From Arthrobacter sp. E3 (GTDB lineage Bacteria > Actinomycetota > Actinomycetes > Actinomycetales > Micrococcaceae), in NCBI RefSeq assembly GCF_017353415.1, contig NZ_JAFMPX010000001.1:62001-126000 (forward strand): a stretch of 64,000 nt of DNA, in the 5' to 3' direction. The translations under genes were made by a program, and so were the position numbers. Positions 53,550 through 62,967 of the stretch are shown in pieces. Numbering within the stretch: the first letter of the stretch is position 1; each line of letters begins with the position of its first letter. The notes below the pieces were generated by a model. The model was not told the DNA's origin, did no database searches, and worked only from the letters and a program-made list of their open reading frames with translations.

Positions 53550-54481
53550 CAGCTTGCCCCGGGAAATTCGCGCGCCAAAACCTGCATTTCCGCCAGCAGA
53601 TAGCCCAAATGTTCCGAGTGCCGCCCGTGACGGCCCCCGCCGGTGGCCATGGGATAGGTGGGCACTTCCAGCTCCGCCTGCACCAGAACCTCCCCGGTGC
53701 TCTGATCAAATTCATCCTTCAGACTGGAAGGCACGACGCCGTTGTCCCCCACTTGGGCAGCCAGCGGATCGTCCTCGAAAAGTTCGCCGACATACGGCCA
53801 CATGTTCTCCAGCCCCGCGATCATGCGGCGTCGGGATTCATCAGTTCCGCCGGCCAGGCGCAGCACCCATTGCGTGCTGTGGTCAAGGTGGTAGTCGACT
53901 TCCTTCACCGCCTTCGCTGCGATGGCTGCCAGCATCGGGTCACTGGAACGGCTCAGTTCCCGGTAGAGAAGGAATTGGTAACTGGCGGCGATGAACTGGC
54001 GGGCGATCGTGGCGGCAAAGTCGCCGTTGGGTTGCTCAAAAAGATGCGCGGAACGGAATTCTGGTTCGCTGCGGAAGTAGGCCAGATCGTCCTCTGTCTT
54101 GCCCCAAGCTGCGCCGGCATAGCTCAGGAAGGAGCGTGCGTGGCCCAGCTGGTCCAACGCGATGTTGCCAAGCGCCACGTCTTCTTCCAATTCGGGGCCG
54201 CGGGAGATCCAATGGCCCAGGCGCTGGGCCAGGATCAGCGCGTCGTCCCCCAACCGAAGCGCGTATTCGGCCACTTCCGGGCTTGGCTTGGCCGTCCCGT
54301 CAGCGGCCGCGAGCGCAATGTCTTCCGGGCGCAGAGCGTTCCCTGGTGTGATCCTGGTGGCCGAAGCGGCACTGTCACCCTGCGAGTAGGGCGTGGGGTT
54401 GCGGTGTTGGCCGGCGAAAGGGCCCACACCGGCGAGGGACCCGTCGCGAGCTTGCGAGTGAGGGGAGCCGGTGGGGATCAC
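53546..54481 (-). CDS. paaC: PaaC: phenylacetyl-CoA epoxidase structural subunit
   Basis: This 311-residue ferritin-like protein has ELEEDVALGNIALDQLGHAR near residue 95 and AVKEVDYHLDHSTQWVLRLA near 190. PaaC is the non-catalytic partner of PaaA. The GTG start overlaps the paaB stop (GTGA) and gives about 45 extra N-terminal residues rich in Ser, Gly and Gln compared with the usual start near ATRITPGNALRPED. The real start may be downstream. Confidence 0.93.
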   Translation of the reverse strand: MIPTGSPHSQARDGSLAGVGPFAGQHRNPTPYSQGDSAASATRITPGNALRPEDIALAAADGTAKPSPEVAEYALRLGDDALILAQRLGHWISRGPELEEDVALGNIALDQLGHARSFLSYAGAAWGKTEDDLAYFRSEPEFRSAHLFEQPNGDFAATIARQFIAASYQFLLYRELSRSSDPMLAAIAAKAVKEVDYHLDHSTQWVLRLAGGTDESRRRMIAGLENMWPYVGELFEDDPLAAQVGDNGVVPSSLKDEFDQSTGEVLVQAELEVPTYPMATGGGRHGRHSEHLGYLLAEMQVLAREFPGASW

Positions 54482-54804
54482 AGGTGTTTCACCCCTTCGC
54501 TTTTCACGTAGTACGTGGCGTGCCGGTAGTCCTTGCCCTGCGGGGATTCGAAGAAGGAGCCCTTGGCGTCAGGGTCGGAGGCGGCAATGGCGTCGGAGGG
54601 AACCACCCAGATGGACACGCCTTCGTTGCGCCGGGTGTAGAGGTCGCGGGCGTTGCGCAGCGCCATGGTGGCGTCCGGCGCGTGCAGTGATCCGGCGTGG
54701 ACGTGACTCAGGCCCCGGTTCGAGCGGACGAATACCTCCCACAAAGGCCAGGGCGGGGCACCCGGGGCAGTATCCGGCGTCGTGCCTTCAGGTTCGGGAC
54801 ACAT
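54478..54804 (-). CDS. paaB: PaaB: phenylacetyl-CoA epoxidase subunit
   Basis: This 108-residue protein has WPLWEVFVRSNRGLSHVHAGSLHA-type sequence near residue 20 (seen as EVFVRSNRGLSHVHAG) and ARDLYTRRNEGVSIWVVPS near residue 55, the PaaB signatures. It bridges PaaAC heterodimers. It lies two bases after paaA and overlaps paaC. Confidence 0.95.
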   Translation of the reverse strand: MCPEPEGTTPDTAPGAPPWPLWEVFVRSNRGLSHVHAGSLHAPDATMALRNARDLYTRRNEGVSIWVVPSDAIAASDPDAKGSFFESPQGKDYRHATYYVKSEGVKHL

Positions 54805-54806
54805 GG

Positions 54807-55781
54807 CTACGCAGCCTCCTCTTTGGCTTTCGCTTGTGTCGCGGACTGTTTCGCGGCGTAGGCCGCGGCCGCCTCGCGCACCCAGGCTCCGTCGTCGTGC
54901 GCGGCGCGGCGGCGCTCCATGCGCTGGGTGTTGCAGGGGCCGCGGCCGGCCAGGACTTCCTTAAACTCTTCCCAGTCGAGGGGGCCATGTTCCCATTTTC
55001 CAGTGTCCTCGTTGAAGCGGACGTCGGGGTCGGGGAGGTTTAGTTCGAGGACTTTGACCTGTTCGGCGAGCATGCCCACAAAGCGGTTGCGGAGTTCGTC
55101 GTTGCTGAAGCGTTTGATGTTCCACGCCATGGACTTGCTCGAGTTCGGCGAATCAGAGTCCGGCGGGCCGAACATCATCAGCGACGGGGCATACCAGCGG
55201 TTGACCGCGTCCTGCGCCATCGCCTTCTGTTGGGGAGTGCCGTGCGAGAGCTCCAGCAGGATCTCAAAACCCTGCCGCTGGTGGAACGATTCCTCTTTGC
55301 AGATCCGTACCATCGCGCGGGCATACGGCGCGTACGACGCCCTGCACAGCGGGACTTGGTTCGTGATGGCCGCGCCGTCCACCATCCAGCCGATGGCGCC
55401 CATGTCGGCCCACGTCACGGCCGGATAGTTGAAAATGGAGGAGTACCGGGCCTTCCCGGCCAGCAGTTGTTCCGTCATGGCGTCTCGGGTGGTGCCGAGC
55501 GTTTCCGTGGACGAATACAGGTACAGCCCGTGCCCGGCCTCGTCCTGCACCTTCGCCATGAGGATGGCCTTGCGTTTCAGGCTCGGGGCGCGGGTGATCC
55601 AGTTCGCTTCCGGCTGCATGCCGATGATCTCCGAATGTGCGTGCTGGGACATTTGCCGCACCAGAGCATGACGGTAGTCCTCCGGCATCCAATCCGTCGG
55701 TTCAATGCGGGAGTCCTTGGCGATGATCGCATCAAAGTTGGCCTGCCCGGCGGCGTCCTGAAGTTGTTGGTCGTTTGCCAT
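54807..55781 (-). CDS. paaA: PaaA: phenylacetyl-CoA epoxidase catalytic subunit
   Basis: This 324-residue di-iron monooxygenase subunit epoxidises the aromatic ring of phenylacetyl-CoA. Iron-ligand motifs are [14 protein letters not shown] near residue 80 and [16 protein letters not shown] near 165, with [16 protein letters not shown] before them. The ATG at 55781 has AAGGAG upstream; an earlier in-frame start at 55895 would cross the operator. It opens the paaABCDE-paaG operon, divergent from paaR. The C-terminal tail is alanine- and lysine-rich. Confidence 0.96.
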   Translation of the reverse strand: MANDQQLQDAAGQANFDAIIAKDSRIEPTDWMPEDYRHALVRQMSQHAHSEIIGMQPEANWITRAPSLKRKAILMAKVQDEAGHGLYLYSSTETLGTTRDAMTEQLLAGKARYSSIFNYPAVTWADMGAIGWMVDGAAITNQVPLCRASYAPYARAMVRICKEESFHQRQGFEILLELSHGTPQQKAMAQDAVNRWYAPSLMMFGPPDSDSPNSSKSMAWNIKRFSNDELRNRFVGMLAEQVKVLELNLPDPDVRFNEDTGKWEHGPLDWEEFKEVLAGRGPCNTQRMERRRAAHDDGAWVREAAAAYAAKQSATQAKAKEEAA

Positions 55782-55823
55782 GGTTTCTCCTTCGGCGCAG
55801 TGCCCGTCGACAGTCGCAAAATT

Positions 55824-55845
55824 AATTACCGACCGTTCGTTCAGG
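55824..55845. promoter_or_regulatory. PaaR-type operator palindrome
   Basis: The core ACCGACCGTTCGTTCAGG lies between divergent paaA and paaR. It fits the actinobacterial PaaR pattern ACCG-N2-CG-N2-CGGT with one change (CGTT for CGGT), and the flanks agree in most positions. It is placed to repress both promoters. The consensus is recalled from corynebacterial PaaR work. Confidence 0.7.
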
Positions 55846-55909
55846 ATATAGTGGCTTGCATACCCCGTCAATGAATCAGCGCCACGAAGAGCCACGGAAA
55901 GCAGGGCCC

Positions 55910-56503
55910 ATGTCCATCAGCACGGCGAAGCGCGGACGCCCCGGGCATGACCAGGCCTCGGTGCTGCGGACCGCCGTCGATTCCTTCAACAAGCACGGCT
56001 ACGAGGCCACATCCATGGGTGTCCTGGCCGACGCGCTGGGCATCTCCAAATCCGCCATCTACCACCATGTCACTTCCAAGGAGGAGCTGCTGCGGCGGGC
56101 ATTGGAGGAGGCTTTGGGTGGTCTTGAAGGAGTCTTGATGCTCGACGGCGCGACGTCTGGAGCACCCGATTCCCGCCTGGAGTTTGTGCTCAGGGGAACC
56201 ATCGCGGTGCTCGTGGACCGGCTCCCGTTTGTCACGCTATTGTTGCGGCTGCGCGGAAACACGGAGATGGAGCGGGAGGCGCTGGCCCGCCGCCGCGCCT
56301 TTGACCGCACCATCACCGGGCTGGTTTCCGAGGCTCAGGCGAGTGGGATGCTGCGCGACGACATTGCGGCCGCGACCATCACCCGACTGCTGTTCGGTAC
56401 GGTCAATTCAATTGTTGAGTGGTACAAGCCCGGTGGCGACTTGTCCGCAGAGAAGCTCGCGGATGACGTCCTGGCCATGTGCTTTGAGGGCCTGCACCGC
56501 TAA
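55910..56503 (+). CDS. paaR: TetR-family regulator, probable PaaR
   Basis: This 197-residue regulator has the TetR helix-turn-helix ([18 protein letters not shown], then [18 protein letters not shown] near residues 10-60) and a helical ligand domain. Its position divergent from paaA, with a PaaR-like palindrome between, suggests it senses phenylacetyl-CoA and derepresses the paa genes. An ATG at 55871 and a start at 55856 are in frame; the ATG at 55910 best fits the family. Confidence 0.87.
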   Translation: MSISTAKRGRPGHDQASVLRTAVDSFNKHGYEATSMGVLADALGISKSAIYHHVTSKEELLRRALEEALGGLEGVLMLDGATSGAPDSRLEFVLRGTIAVLVDRLPFVTLLLRLRGNTEMEREALARRRAFDRTITGLVSEAQASGMLRDDIAAATITRLLFGTVNSIVEWYKPGGDLSAEKLADDVLAMCFEGLHR

Positions 56504-56506
56504 CGC

Positions 56507-56523
56507 TGGTCGAGCTATCGACA
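56507..56523. repeat. Short fragment of the interspersed repeat after paaR
   Basis: TGGTCGAGCTATCGACA matches the ends of the elements at 11683 and 38435 joined together. It may be a solo arm or a deletion product. Confidence 0.4.
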
Positions 56524-56552
56524 AAGCACTCCCCCAGGGGCAGGCTTTAGAC

Positions 56553-57317
56553 ATGGCGACCATGATCTCAGCTTCCCTTCGAGCACTCTCCCACGAACTT
56601 CGCTACGAACCAACCACCAAACACATCCGGGCACTGCTCGGCGGCGTGCCTGTGGTTGACTCCCGTAGGGCCGTTGTTATGTGGGAACCCCGGCGCATGG
56701 TGCCCTGCTATGCGGTGCCGACGGACGGCGTCGTCGGTGTCCTGAGTCCGGCGAAACCTCCGGAACCTACCCCTCCTGGAACGCACCCGCTGCACCCTGG
56801 AATTCCGTTCAGTCGGCACAGCACTCCGGGGACTGCACTGGATGTGTCGGCCGGCGGGCAGACTGCCCCGGGCGCCGCGTTCCGCCTCGATGACCCGGAC
56901 CTGCAGGGGTATGTGGCCTTCGAAGCCGCCGCTTTTGACTGGCTGGAGGAAGATGACCCCGTCCAGTCCCACCCTCGCGATCTGTTCCATCGGGTGGACA
57001 TCCGCCACAGCTCACGGCACGTCCGGGTGACTGTGGACGGGGAGGTGCTGGCGGAGTCCAGCACACCGCTGATGGTGTTTGAAACCGGCATGGCGGACCA
57101 GATCTACCTTCCCCCGGCTGATGTGAATTGGGATGCCCTGGTCGCCACCGAATCCGTCACGCTGTGCCCCTACAAGGGCACGGCCAGCTACTGGCGGCTG
57201 GCCGGTGGCCCCGGAGACGACGTCGCGTGGAGCTACCAATCCCCTCTCCCGCTGGCAACCGAAATCGCCGGATACGTGGGTTTCTACGACAAACTGGTGG
57301 ACGTCGTCGAACTCTGA
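56553..57317 (+). CDS. DUF427-domain protein, two repeats
   Basis: This 254-residue protein has two copies of the small beta-barrel DUF427 fold. The first is at about 20-100 and includes VVDSRRAVVMWEPRR. The second, at 150-245, includes VRVTVDGEVLAESSTPLMVFETG and TLCPYKGTASYWRL, the most typical part. The biochemical function is unknown. The start is chosen at the ATG at 56553; the long frame before it overlaps paaR. It converges with the YdeP-type gene, 20 bases apart. Confidence 0.85.
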   Translation: MATMISASLRALSHELRYEPTTKHIRALLGGVPVVDSRRAVVMWEPRRMVPCYAVPTDGVVGVLSPAKPPEPTPPGTHPLHPGIPFSRHSTPGTALDVSAGGQTAPGAAFRLDDPDLQGYVAFEAAAFDWLEEDDPVQSHPRDLFHRVDIRHSSRHVRVTVDGEVLAESSTPLMVFETGMADQIYLPPADVNWDALVATESVTLCPYKGTASYWRLAGGPGDDVAWSYQSPLPLATEIAGYVGFYDKLVDVVEL

Positions 57318-57337
57318 ATGGAAACTTCAGCAGTTGA

Positions 57338-59653
57338 CTAGTGGGCGGCGGCGAAGGCGGGCGCATCGGTCTTTTCGAGGCGGACGACGACGGACTTGGA
57401 CACCGGGGTGTTGCTGCCTTCCGCCGTGTCATCGAGGGCAACAAGGACGTTCGCTTCGGGAAAGTATGCCGCCACGCAGCCGCGTGCTGTGGGGAAGCTG
57501 ATGATCCGCTGCTGGCGCAGGACCCGGTCCACGCCGTCGGCCGATTCGCTGTGGATGTCCACGTAGCTGCCGTTGGGAATGCCGAGCTCGACCAAGTCGG
57601 AGGGGTTGACGAACAGCACCTGCCGACCCTTCTTCACTCCACGGTAACGGTCGTTGAGGCTGTACATGGTGGTGTTGAATTGGTCATGGGAGCGCACTGT
57701 CTGCAGCAGCAGCCTGCCCTTGGGCACCTGAACGGTTTCAAGCTCGCCCACGCTGAACATCGCCTTGCCGGTCGGGGTGGGGAACGTGCGGCTGTCCCGT
57801 GGCGGGTGCGGCAGCACGAATCCGCCCCATTGGCGGACCTTGGCGTTGTAGTCGCTGCATCCCGGAACTACATGACTGATGTGCTCGCGAATGGTGTCGT
57901 AGTTGGCCTCGAATCCGGCCCAGTCGATGGGATGGTTCTTGCCCAGGACGGCGCGGGCCAGGTGGCTGACAATCGCCATCTCGGACAGGATTCCCACGGC
58001 CACCGGCTCAACCTTGCCGCTGGAGGCATGGACGGCGCAGACCGTGTCCTCCACTGTGACGAACTGTTCGCCGGTGGCTTGCCTGTCAATCTCGGTCCGG
58101 CCCAGCGTGGGAAGGATCAGCGCCTGATCGCCCACAAACGCGTGGGAGCGGTTCAGTTTTGTGGAGACTTGGACCGTTAACTTCAGCTTTTGCAATGCTG
58201 CCTCGGCTACGGCCGTGTCTGAGATGGCCCCGACCAGGTTGCCGCCCATGGCAAAAAGCACTTTCAGCTTTCCATCCCGCATGGCACGGATGCTCTGGAC
58301 GGCGTCGAAGCCGTGGACCCGGGGCGGGTCAAAGTTGAATTCCTTGCCCAGGGCGTCCAGAAAGTGGTCGGGCATCTGTTCCCAAATGCCCATAGTCCGG
58401 TCGCCCTGCACGTTGCTGTGCCCGCGGATGGGCGAGGGGCCTGCGCCGGGCTTGCCAATGTTGCCGCGCAGCAGCAGCAGGTTGATGACTTCCTTGATGG
58501 TGGGCACGGCCTTCTTGTGCTGGGTCAGTCCCATGGCCCAGGTGACGATGACCTTGTCAGCCTTCAAGTAGCGGCTGGCGAGTTCGTCAATCTCGGCTGT
58601 GCGCAGTCCGGTGGCTTCCCGGACCGCCTTCTCGTCCACGTTTTCAATGTGTGCCCGGTATTCCTCAAGCCCCTGGCAGTGCTCTTCCAGGAACGCATGG
58701 TCCAGGACGGCGCCGGGTGCGGCCGCCTCGGCGGCGAAGACGCGCTTGGCCACGGCCTGCATAAGGGCCATGTCACCGGCGAGCCTGATCTGCAGGAACT
58801 GGTCCGCCAGGTCGGTGCCCTTGCCCACCAGACCGCGGGGGCGCTGCGGGTTCTTGAAGTTGATCAGCCCGGCCTCCGGAAGCGGGTTGATGGCGACAAT
58901 GGTGGAGCCGGCCTCCTTGGCCTCCTCCAATGCGGTGAGCATGCGTGGATGGCAGGTGCCCGGGTTCTGTCCCATGATGATGATCAGGTCCGACTTTTCA
59001 AAATCCTCATAGGCGATGGCTGATTTGCCGATGCCGATGGTCTCCTCCATGGCCTTGCCGGTGGATTCGTGGCACATGTTGGAGCAGTCCGGCAGGTTGT
59101 TGGTGCCGAACGCACGGGCGAAGAGCTGGTATTGGAATGCAGTCTCGTTGCTGGTGCGCCCGCTCGTGTAGAACGTGGCCTCATCCGGGGAATCAAGGCC
59201 GTTCAGCTCCCTGGCCACAATACGGAAGGCGTTCTCCCAGCTGATGGGCTGGTAATGATCCGACCCTGCGGGTTTGTACATGGGTTCCACAAGCCGCCCC
59301 TGCTGTCCTAACCAGTATTCGCTGCGGCTGCGCAGCGAAGAGACGGAATTGTTTTCCCAAAAGTCCCGCCCGATGGTCAGCAGCCCGGCCTCCCATGTGA
59401 CAGCCTTGGCGCCGTTCTCACAAAATTCCGCGGTCTTGCGCTCGGGCGGGTCCGGCCACGCGCAGCTCATGCAGTCGAAGCCGTCCTTCTGGTTCATGGC
59501 CAGCAACGTCTTCGCTGACCGCATGACGCCCATCTCGGCGACGGCTTGGGGCATGGAATACTGCAGGCTGGGCAGTCCTCCGGCCGATCGTTTGGGCTCG
59601 CTGACCTGCAGCTCGGCATCCGACTCATCCTGGACTGGGGGCTTGATGCTCAT
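57338..59653 (-). CDS. FdhF/YdeP-family molybdopterin oxidoreductase
   Basis: This 771-residue protein belongs to the formate-dehydrogenase-alpha-like YdeP group. An N-terminal cysteine cluster (Cys61, Cys64, Cys78 in CMSCAWPDP and EFCENG) may hold an iron-sulfur centre. Cys194-His195 in SNMCHESTGK stands where formate dehydrogenases have (seleno)cysteine-histidine. GRTSNETAFQYQ, GQNPGTCHPRM and GHSNVQGDRTMGIW are molybdopterin-binding regions. The C-terminal cap domain has HDQFNTTMYSLNDRYRG. The substrate is unknown. It sits between the paa gene groups without fdhD or another subunit. The ATG at 59653 is preferred over a GTG at 59662. Confidence 0.87.
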   Translation of the reverse strand: MSIKPPVQDESDAELQVSEPKRSAGGLPSLQYSMPQAVAEMGVMRSAKTLLAMNQKDGFDCMSCAWPDPPERKTAEFCENGAKAVTWEAGLLTIGRDFWENNSVSSLRSRSEYWLGQQGRLVEPMYKPAGSDHYQPISWENAFRIVARELNGLDSPDEATFYTSGRTSNETAFQYQLFARAFGTNNLPDCSNMCHESTGKAMEETIGIGKSAIAYEDFEKSDLIIIMGQNPGTCHPRMLTALEEAKEAGSTIVAINPLPEAGLINFKNPQRPRGLVGKGTDLADQFLQIRLAGDMALMQAVAKRVFAAEAAAPGAVLDHAFLEEHCQGLEEYRAHIENVDEKAVREATGLRTAEIDELASRYLKADKVIVTWAMGLTQHKKAVPTIKEVINLLLLRGNIGKPGAGPSPIRGHSNVQGDRTMGIWEQMPDHFLDALGKEFNFDPPRVHGFDAVQSIRAMRDGKLKVLFAMGGNLVGAISDTAVAEAALQKLKLTVQVSTKLNRSHAFVGDQALILPTLGRTEIDRQATGEQFVTVEDTVCAVHASSGKVEPVAVGILSEMAIVSHLARAVLGKNHPIDWAGFEANYDTIREHISHVVPGCSDYNAKVRQWGGFVLPHPPRDSRTFPTPTGKAMFSVGELETVQVPKGRLLLQTVRSHDQFNTTMYSLNDRYRGVKKGRQVLFVNPSDLVELGIPNGSYVDIHSESADGVDRVLRQQRIISFPTARGCVAAYFPEANVLVALDDTAEGSNTPVSKSVVVRLEKTDAPAFAAAH

Positions 59654-59854
59654 TGCGCACACAACCTTTTGCTTGAAGAATGAACTCTCCGGGCCAAGTG
59701 GCGGCGGCCAGCGAGTCCTGATCCGCGAACGCCGTCATGCAGGCTGTCCCCAACACACACCACAACGAACGCGACATTGGCGGTTCAATTTGTTTAGCAC
59801 CCCTCGTCGGCAAAGGCAATGGAACTTAGGTCCGGCATCACTGGCCCGTCCGCG

Positions 59855-61984
59855 TCACTTGTAGAGCGTGTTTTCCTTTTCAACCAAGGTCAGGACGTCG
59901 TACGTGGCCACGACGTCGCCGTTTTGATTGTGCAAAACAGTGTCCCAGCAGACCTCGCCATAGTCGTCAGTGGTGCGCGGAGTGATCTGCTTCGCCGTCA
60001 ACGTCACACGGATCGAATCGCCCGCCGCAACAGGCGTGAGGAAGCGAAGGCTTTCCAGCCCATAGTTAGCCAGCACCGGTCCCGGAGCGGGCTCCACAAA
60101 CAGTCCGGCCGCCCACGAGACCAGCAGGTACCCATGAGCCACTATGCCCGGAAAGAACGGGTTCCTTTCGGCGGCCGCCGCGTCCGTGTGGGCATAGAAC
60201 GTGTCGCCGGTGCTCGTTGCGAATGCCGCAATGTCCTCCAGCGTGACCTGGCGCAGTCCCGAGGCAAACGCATCACCAATGTGCAGCTCGGCCAGGGACT
60301 TCCGGAACGGATGCACCGCCCCCTCCACCCCGCCAAACTCCGGCACCCCGGCCATCACGCGGTCCGCGCCCGTGTGCCACACTCCGGTCACGGCCGTGAG
60401 CATGTTCGGCGAGCCCTGGATGGCCGTGCGCTGCATATGGTGCTTGACCGAACGGATGCCGCCCAGCTCCTCACCGCCACCGGCACGCCCCGGCCCGCCG
60501 TGCACCAGGTGCGGCACCGGCGATCCATGGCCGGTCGAGGAGCGCGCATCTTCACGGTTCAGCACCAGCACCCGCCCGTGGTGGGAGGCAATTCCCATCA
60601 CCACCGCGCGCGCAAAGTCGGGGTCATTCGTGCACACGGTTGCCACGAGAGAGCCAGCCCCCAGCGCAGCGAGCCGGACCGCTTCGGAGGCGCCGCCGTC
60701 GTGTGTGGAAAAACCCAGCACCCCGCACACGGGGCCAAACGCCTCAAGGGTGTGCACGGCGGGAGCTTCGGAATCGGCCCAGTCGAGCAGTACCGGGGAC
60801 ATGAACGCGCCATGTTCGACGACGGATGCCGGGCTCTGAGTGTGCCTCACCTGGGGCGCGTCCAGGGTTCCCCAGGCGAGCTCACCGCCCGCCGCCATCA
60901 TTGATTCGACGGCAGCGCGGACGTCGGCCAGCTGTTCCAGCGAGGCAAGCGCACCCATGGTCACCCCCTCGGTGCGGGGATCACCCACCACCACGCGTTC
61001 GGTGAGCCTGGCGCCCACGGCCACAATGACGTCGGCGCGCAGGTCTTCGGGGACGATGGCGCGGCGGACGGCCGTGCACTTTTGCCCCGCCTTGACGGTC
61101 ATTTCCGTGACCACCGATTTGATGAAAGCATCGAATTCCGGCGTTCCCCGGACCGCGTCGGGGCCAAGGATGGCAGCGTTAAGCGAGTCTGTTTCGGCAC
61201 TCAGGCGTACGCCGCCGTGGGCAACGTTCGGGTGGGCACGCAGAAGGTTCGCGGTGCTGGCGGAGCCGGTGAAGGAGACCATGTCCCGGTAGTCGAGCTG
61301 ATCCACCAGCTTGCGGGCCGAACCTGAAATCAGCTGCAGCGACCCGGGCGGCAGGATCCCGCATTCGATCATGACGCGCACGGTCGCCGCGGCGAGGTAC
61401 CCGCTGGGCGTGGCCGGCTTGACGATGGTGGGCACGCCGGCAATGAATGCGGGGGCAAACTTTTCCAGCATGCCCCAGACGGGGAAGTTGAATGCGTTGA
61501 TCTGCACGTCCACGCCGGGGATGGGCGTGTGGATGTGCTCACCGATGAATGAGCCGTCCTTGCTGAGTACCTCCACCGGGCCCTCCACAATGACGTTGCT
61601 GTTGGGCAGTTCGCGCCGGCCCTTGGAGGACAGCGTGAACAGCACCCCGATGCCGCCGTCGATGTCCACCATGGAGTCAATTTTCGTGGCGCCGGTTTGA
61701 GCAGAGACCGCGTACAGCTCCTCGCGGCGACCGTTGAGATAGCCAGCCAATTCACGCAGTTTCAACGCGCGCTCGTGGATGGTCAACTTGCCCAGTTCAC
61801 TCCGGCCCACTGTGCGCCCATGCTCCACCACGGCGGCCAGGTCCAGCCCGTCCACGGAGACCCGGGCCAACACCTCCCCAGTGCTGGCGTCCCGCGCGTC
61901 GGTGCCGCGGACGTCTGCATCCGGCGTCCACCAGGCATCTTGGACATAGCTGGGAACAAACTCTATTTTCGTTGCGGTGGCCAT
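59855..61984 (-). CDS. paaZ: PaaZ: oxepin-CoA hydrolase / semialdehyde dehydrogenase fusion
   Basis: This 709-residue fusion has an aldehyde-dehydrogenase domain at about 1-520 (INAFNFPVWGMLEKFAPAF near residue 158, catalytic cysteine in GQKCTAVRR near 300) and a MaoC-like hydratase domain at 560-690 (TGDTFYAHTDAAAAE, then FFPGIVAHGYLL). The hydratase opens oxepin-CoA and the dehydrogenase oxidises the aldehyde. AGGA precedes the ATG at 61984. It lies about 90 bases after paaH. Confidence 0.95.
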   Translation of the reverse strand: MATATKIEFVPSYVQDAWWTPDADVRGTDARDASTGEVLARVSVDGLDLAAVVEHGRTVGRSELGKLTIHERALKLRELAGYLNGRREELYAVSAQTGATKIDSMVDIDGGIGVLFTLSSKGRRELPNSNVIVEGPVEVLSKDGSFIGEHIHTPIPGVDVQINAFNFPVWGMLEKFAPAFIAGVPTIVKPATPSGYLAAATVRVMIECGILPPGSLQLISGSARKLVDQLDYRDMVSFTGSASTANLLRAHPNVAHGGVRLSAETDSLNAAILGPDAVRGTPEFDAFIKSVVTEMTVKAGQKCTAVRRAIVPEDLRADVIVAVGARLTERVVVGDPRTEGVTMGALASLEQLADVRAAVESMMAAGGELAWGTLDAPQVRHTQSPASVVEHGAFMSPVLLDWADSEAPAVHTLEAFGPVCGVLGFSTHDGGASEAVRLAALGAGSLVATVCTNDPDFARAVVMGIASHHGRVLVLNREDARSSTGHGSPVPHLVHGGPGRAGGGEELGGIRSVKHHMQRTAIQGSPNMLTAVTGVWHTGADRVMAGVPEFGGVEGAVHPFRKSLAELHIGDAFASGLRQVTLEDIAAFATSTGDTFYAHTDAAAAERNPFFPGIVAHGYLLVSWAAGLFVEPAPGPVLANYGLESLRFLTPVAAGDSIRVTLTAKQITPRTTDDYGEVCWDTVLHNQNGDVVATYDVLTLVEKENTLYK

Positions 61985-62073
61985 CGCCAAACCGTCCTTT
62001 CAACGTGCCTCAATGTGCCGTGCGGTTTACTGTGCTGCTGTGTGGGCAGTGTTGGTGCTGCCGCCCGGGTGCA

Positions 62074-62967
62074 TCAGTCCCAGTCGAAGAATCCCCTGCC
62101 GGTTTTGCGTCCCAGCTCGCCGCGGGCCACCTTGTCACGCAGGATTTGCGGTGGCGCAAACCTCTCCCCCAGCGTCGAAGCGAGGTATTCGGCAATCTCC
62201 AGCCGGACGTCCAGTCCCACCAAATCGGTGGTGCGCAGCGGACCAGTGGCGTGTTTATAGCCGAGCACCATGGCTGCGTCGATGTCCTGCGCACTGGCAA
62301 CACCGTCCTCCAGCATGCGCATGGCCTCCAATGCCAAAGCCACTCCCAGCCGAGACGATGCAAAGCCCGGGGAATCCTTGACCACCACGGCGGTCTTGCC
62401 CAACGCGGACACCCACCCCCTGGCGGAATCCACCACCATCGGCAGCGTGCGGCTGGCTACCACCACTTCGACGAGGGTGGACGACGGGACGGGGTTGAAA
62501 AAGTGCAGGCCAATGAAGTTTTGCGGGCGGGCCAGCTCGGCAGCCAGCCCGGTGATGGACAGCGAGGACGTGTTTGAAGCGAGGAATGCCGTGGCGTGGA
62601 GATGCTTTTCCACGCGTTGCAGGGAGGCAACCTTGAGATCTAAGATTTCCGGGACGGCCTCAACCACCAGGTCCTTGTCAGCGAAATCTGCGTAATCGGT
62701 GGAGACTGCCAACCGGTCCATGAACTTACCGGCCCCGCCAATCTGTCCGCGTTCCAAGGACTTCGCCACGGCGGATTCCACCCGCTCACGTGCGCTGGCG
62801 GCTGCGTCGCCGTCGCGCTCCACCACCAGCACGTCACAGCCGGCCAGCAGAAACGCGTGTGCGATCCCGGCCCCCATGCGCCCGCCGCCCAAAACGCCCA
62901 CTAACTGCGGAAGGGTTGCTGAAATGACCCCTGAAAGTGCAGGAGCGTCGGGTTGGGTGGGGGTCAT
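62074..62967 (-). CDS. paaH: PaaH-type 3-hydroxyacyl-CoA dehydrogenase
   Basis: This 297-residue NAD enzyme has a Rossmann motif VGVLGGGRMGAGIAHAFL near residue 23, the catalytic region FIGLHFFNPVP near 150, and a C-terminal domain with DLVGLDVRLEIAEYLAS near 255. It oxidises 3-hydroxyadipyl-CoA to the keto form in the last steps of phenylacetate breakdown. The ATG overlaps the paaF stop (ATGA). It is half the length of PaaH proteins with two C-terminal domains, as in the shorter class. Confidence 0.92.
   Translation of the reverse strand: MTPTQPDAPALSGVISATLPQLVGVLGGGRMGAGIAHAFLLAGCDVLVVERDGDAAASARERVESAVAKSLERGQIGGAGKFMDRLAVSTDYADFADKDLVVEAVPEILDLKVASLQRVEKHLHATAFLASNTSSLSITGLAAELARPQNFIGLHFFNPVPSSTLVEVVVASRTLPMVVDSARGWVSALGKTAVVVKDSPGFASSRLGVALALEAMRMLEDGVASAQDIDAAMVLGYKHATGPLRTTDLVGLDVRLEIAEYLASTLGERFAPPQILRDKVARGELGRKTGRGFFDWD

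Noticed and set aside
57338-59653. Selenocysteine formate dehydrogenase
   Set aside because: The active-site position is an ordinary Cys codon in frame and no in-frame TGA is present; the overall sequence fits the YdeP group instead.
61339-61984. PaaZ might be two separate genes (ALDH and MaoC)
   Set aside because: The frame is continuous through the junction and the length of about 709 residues matches the known fusion.
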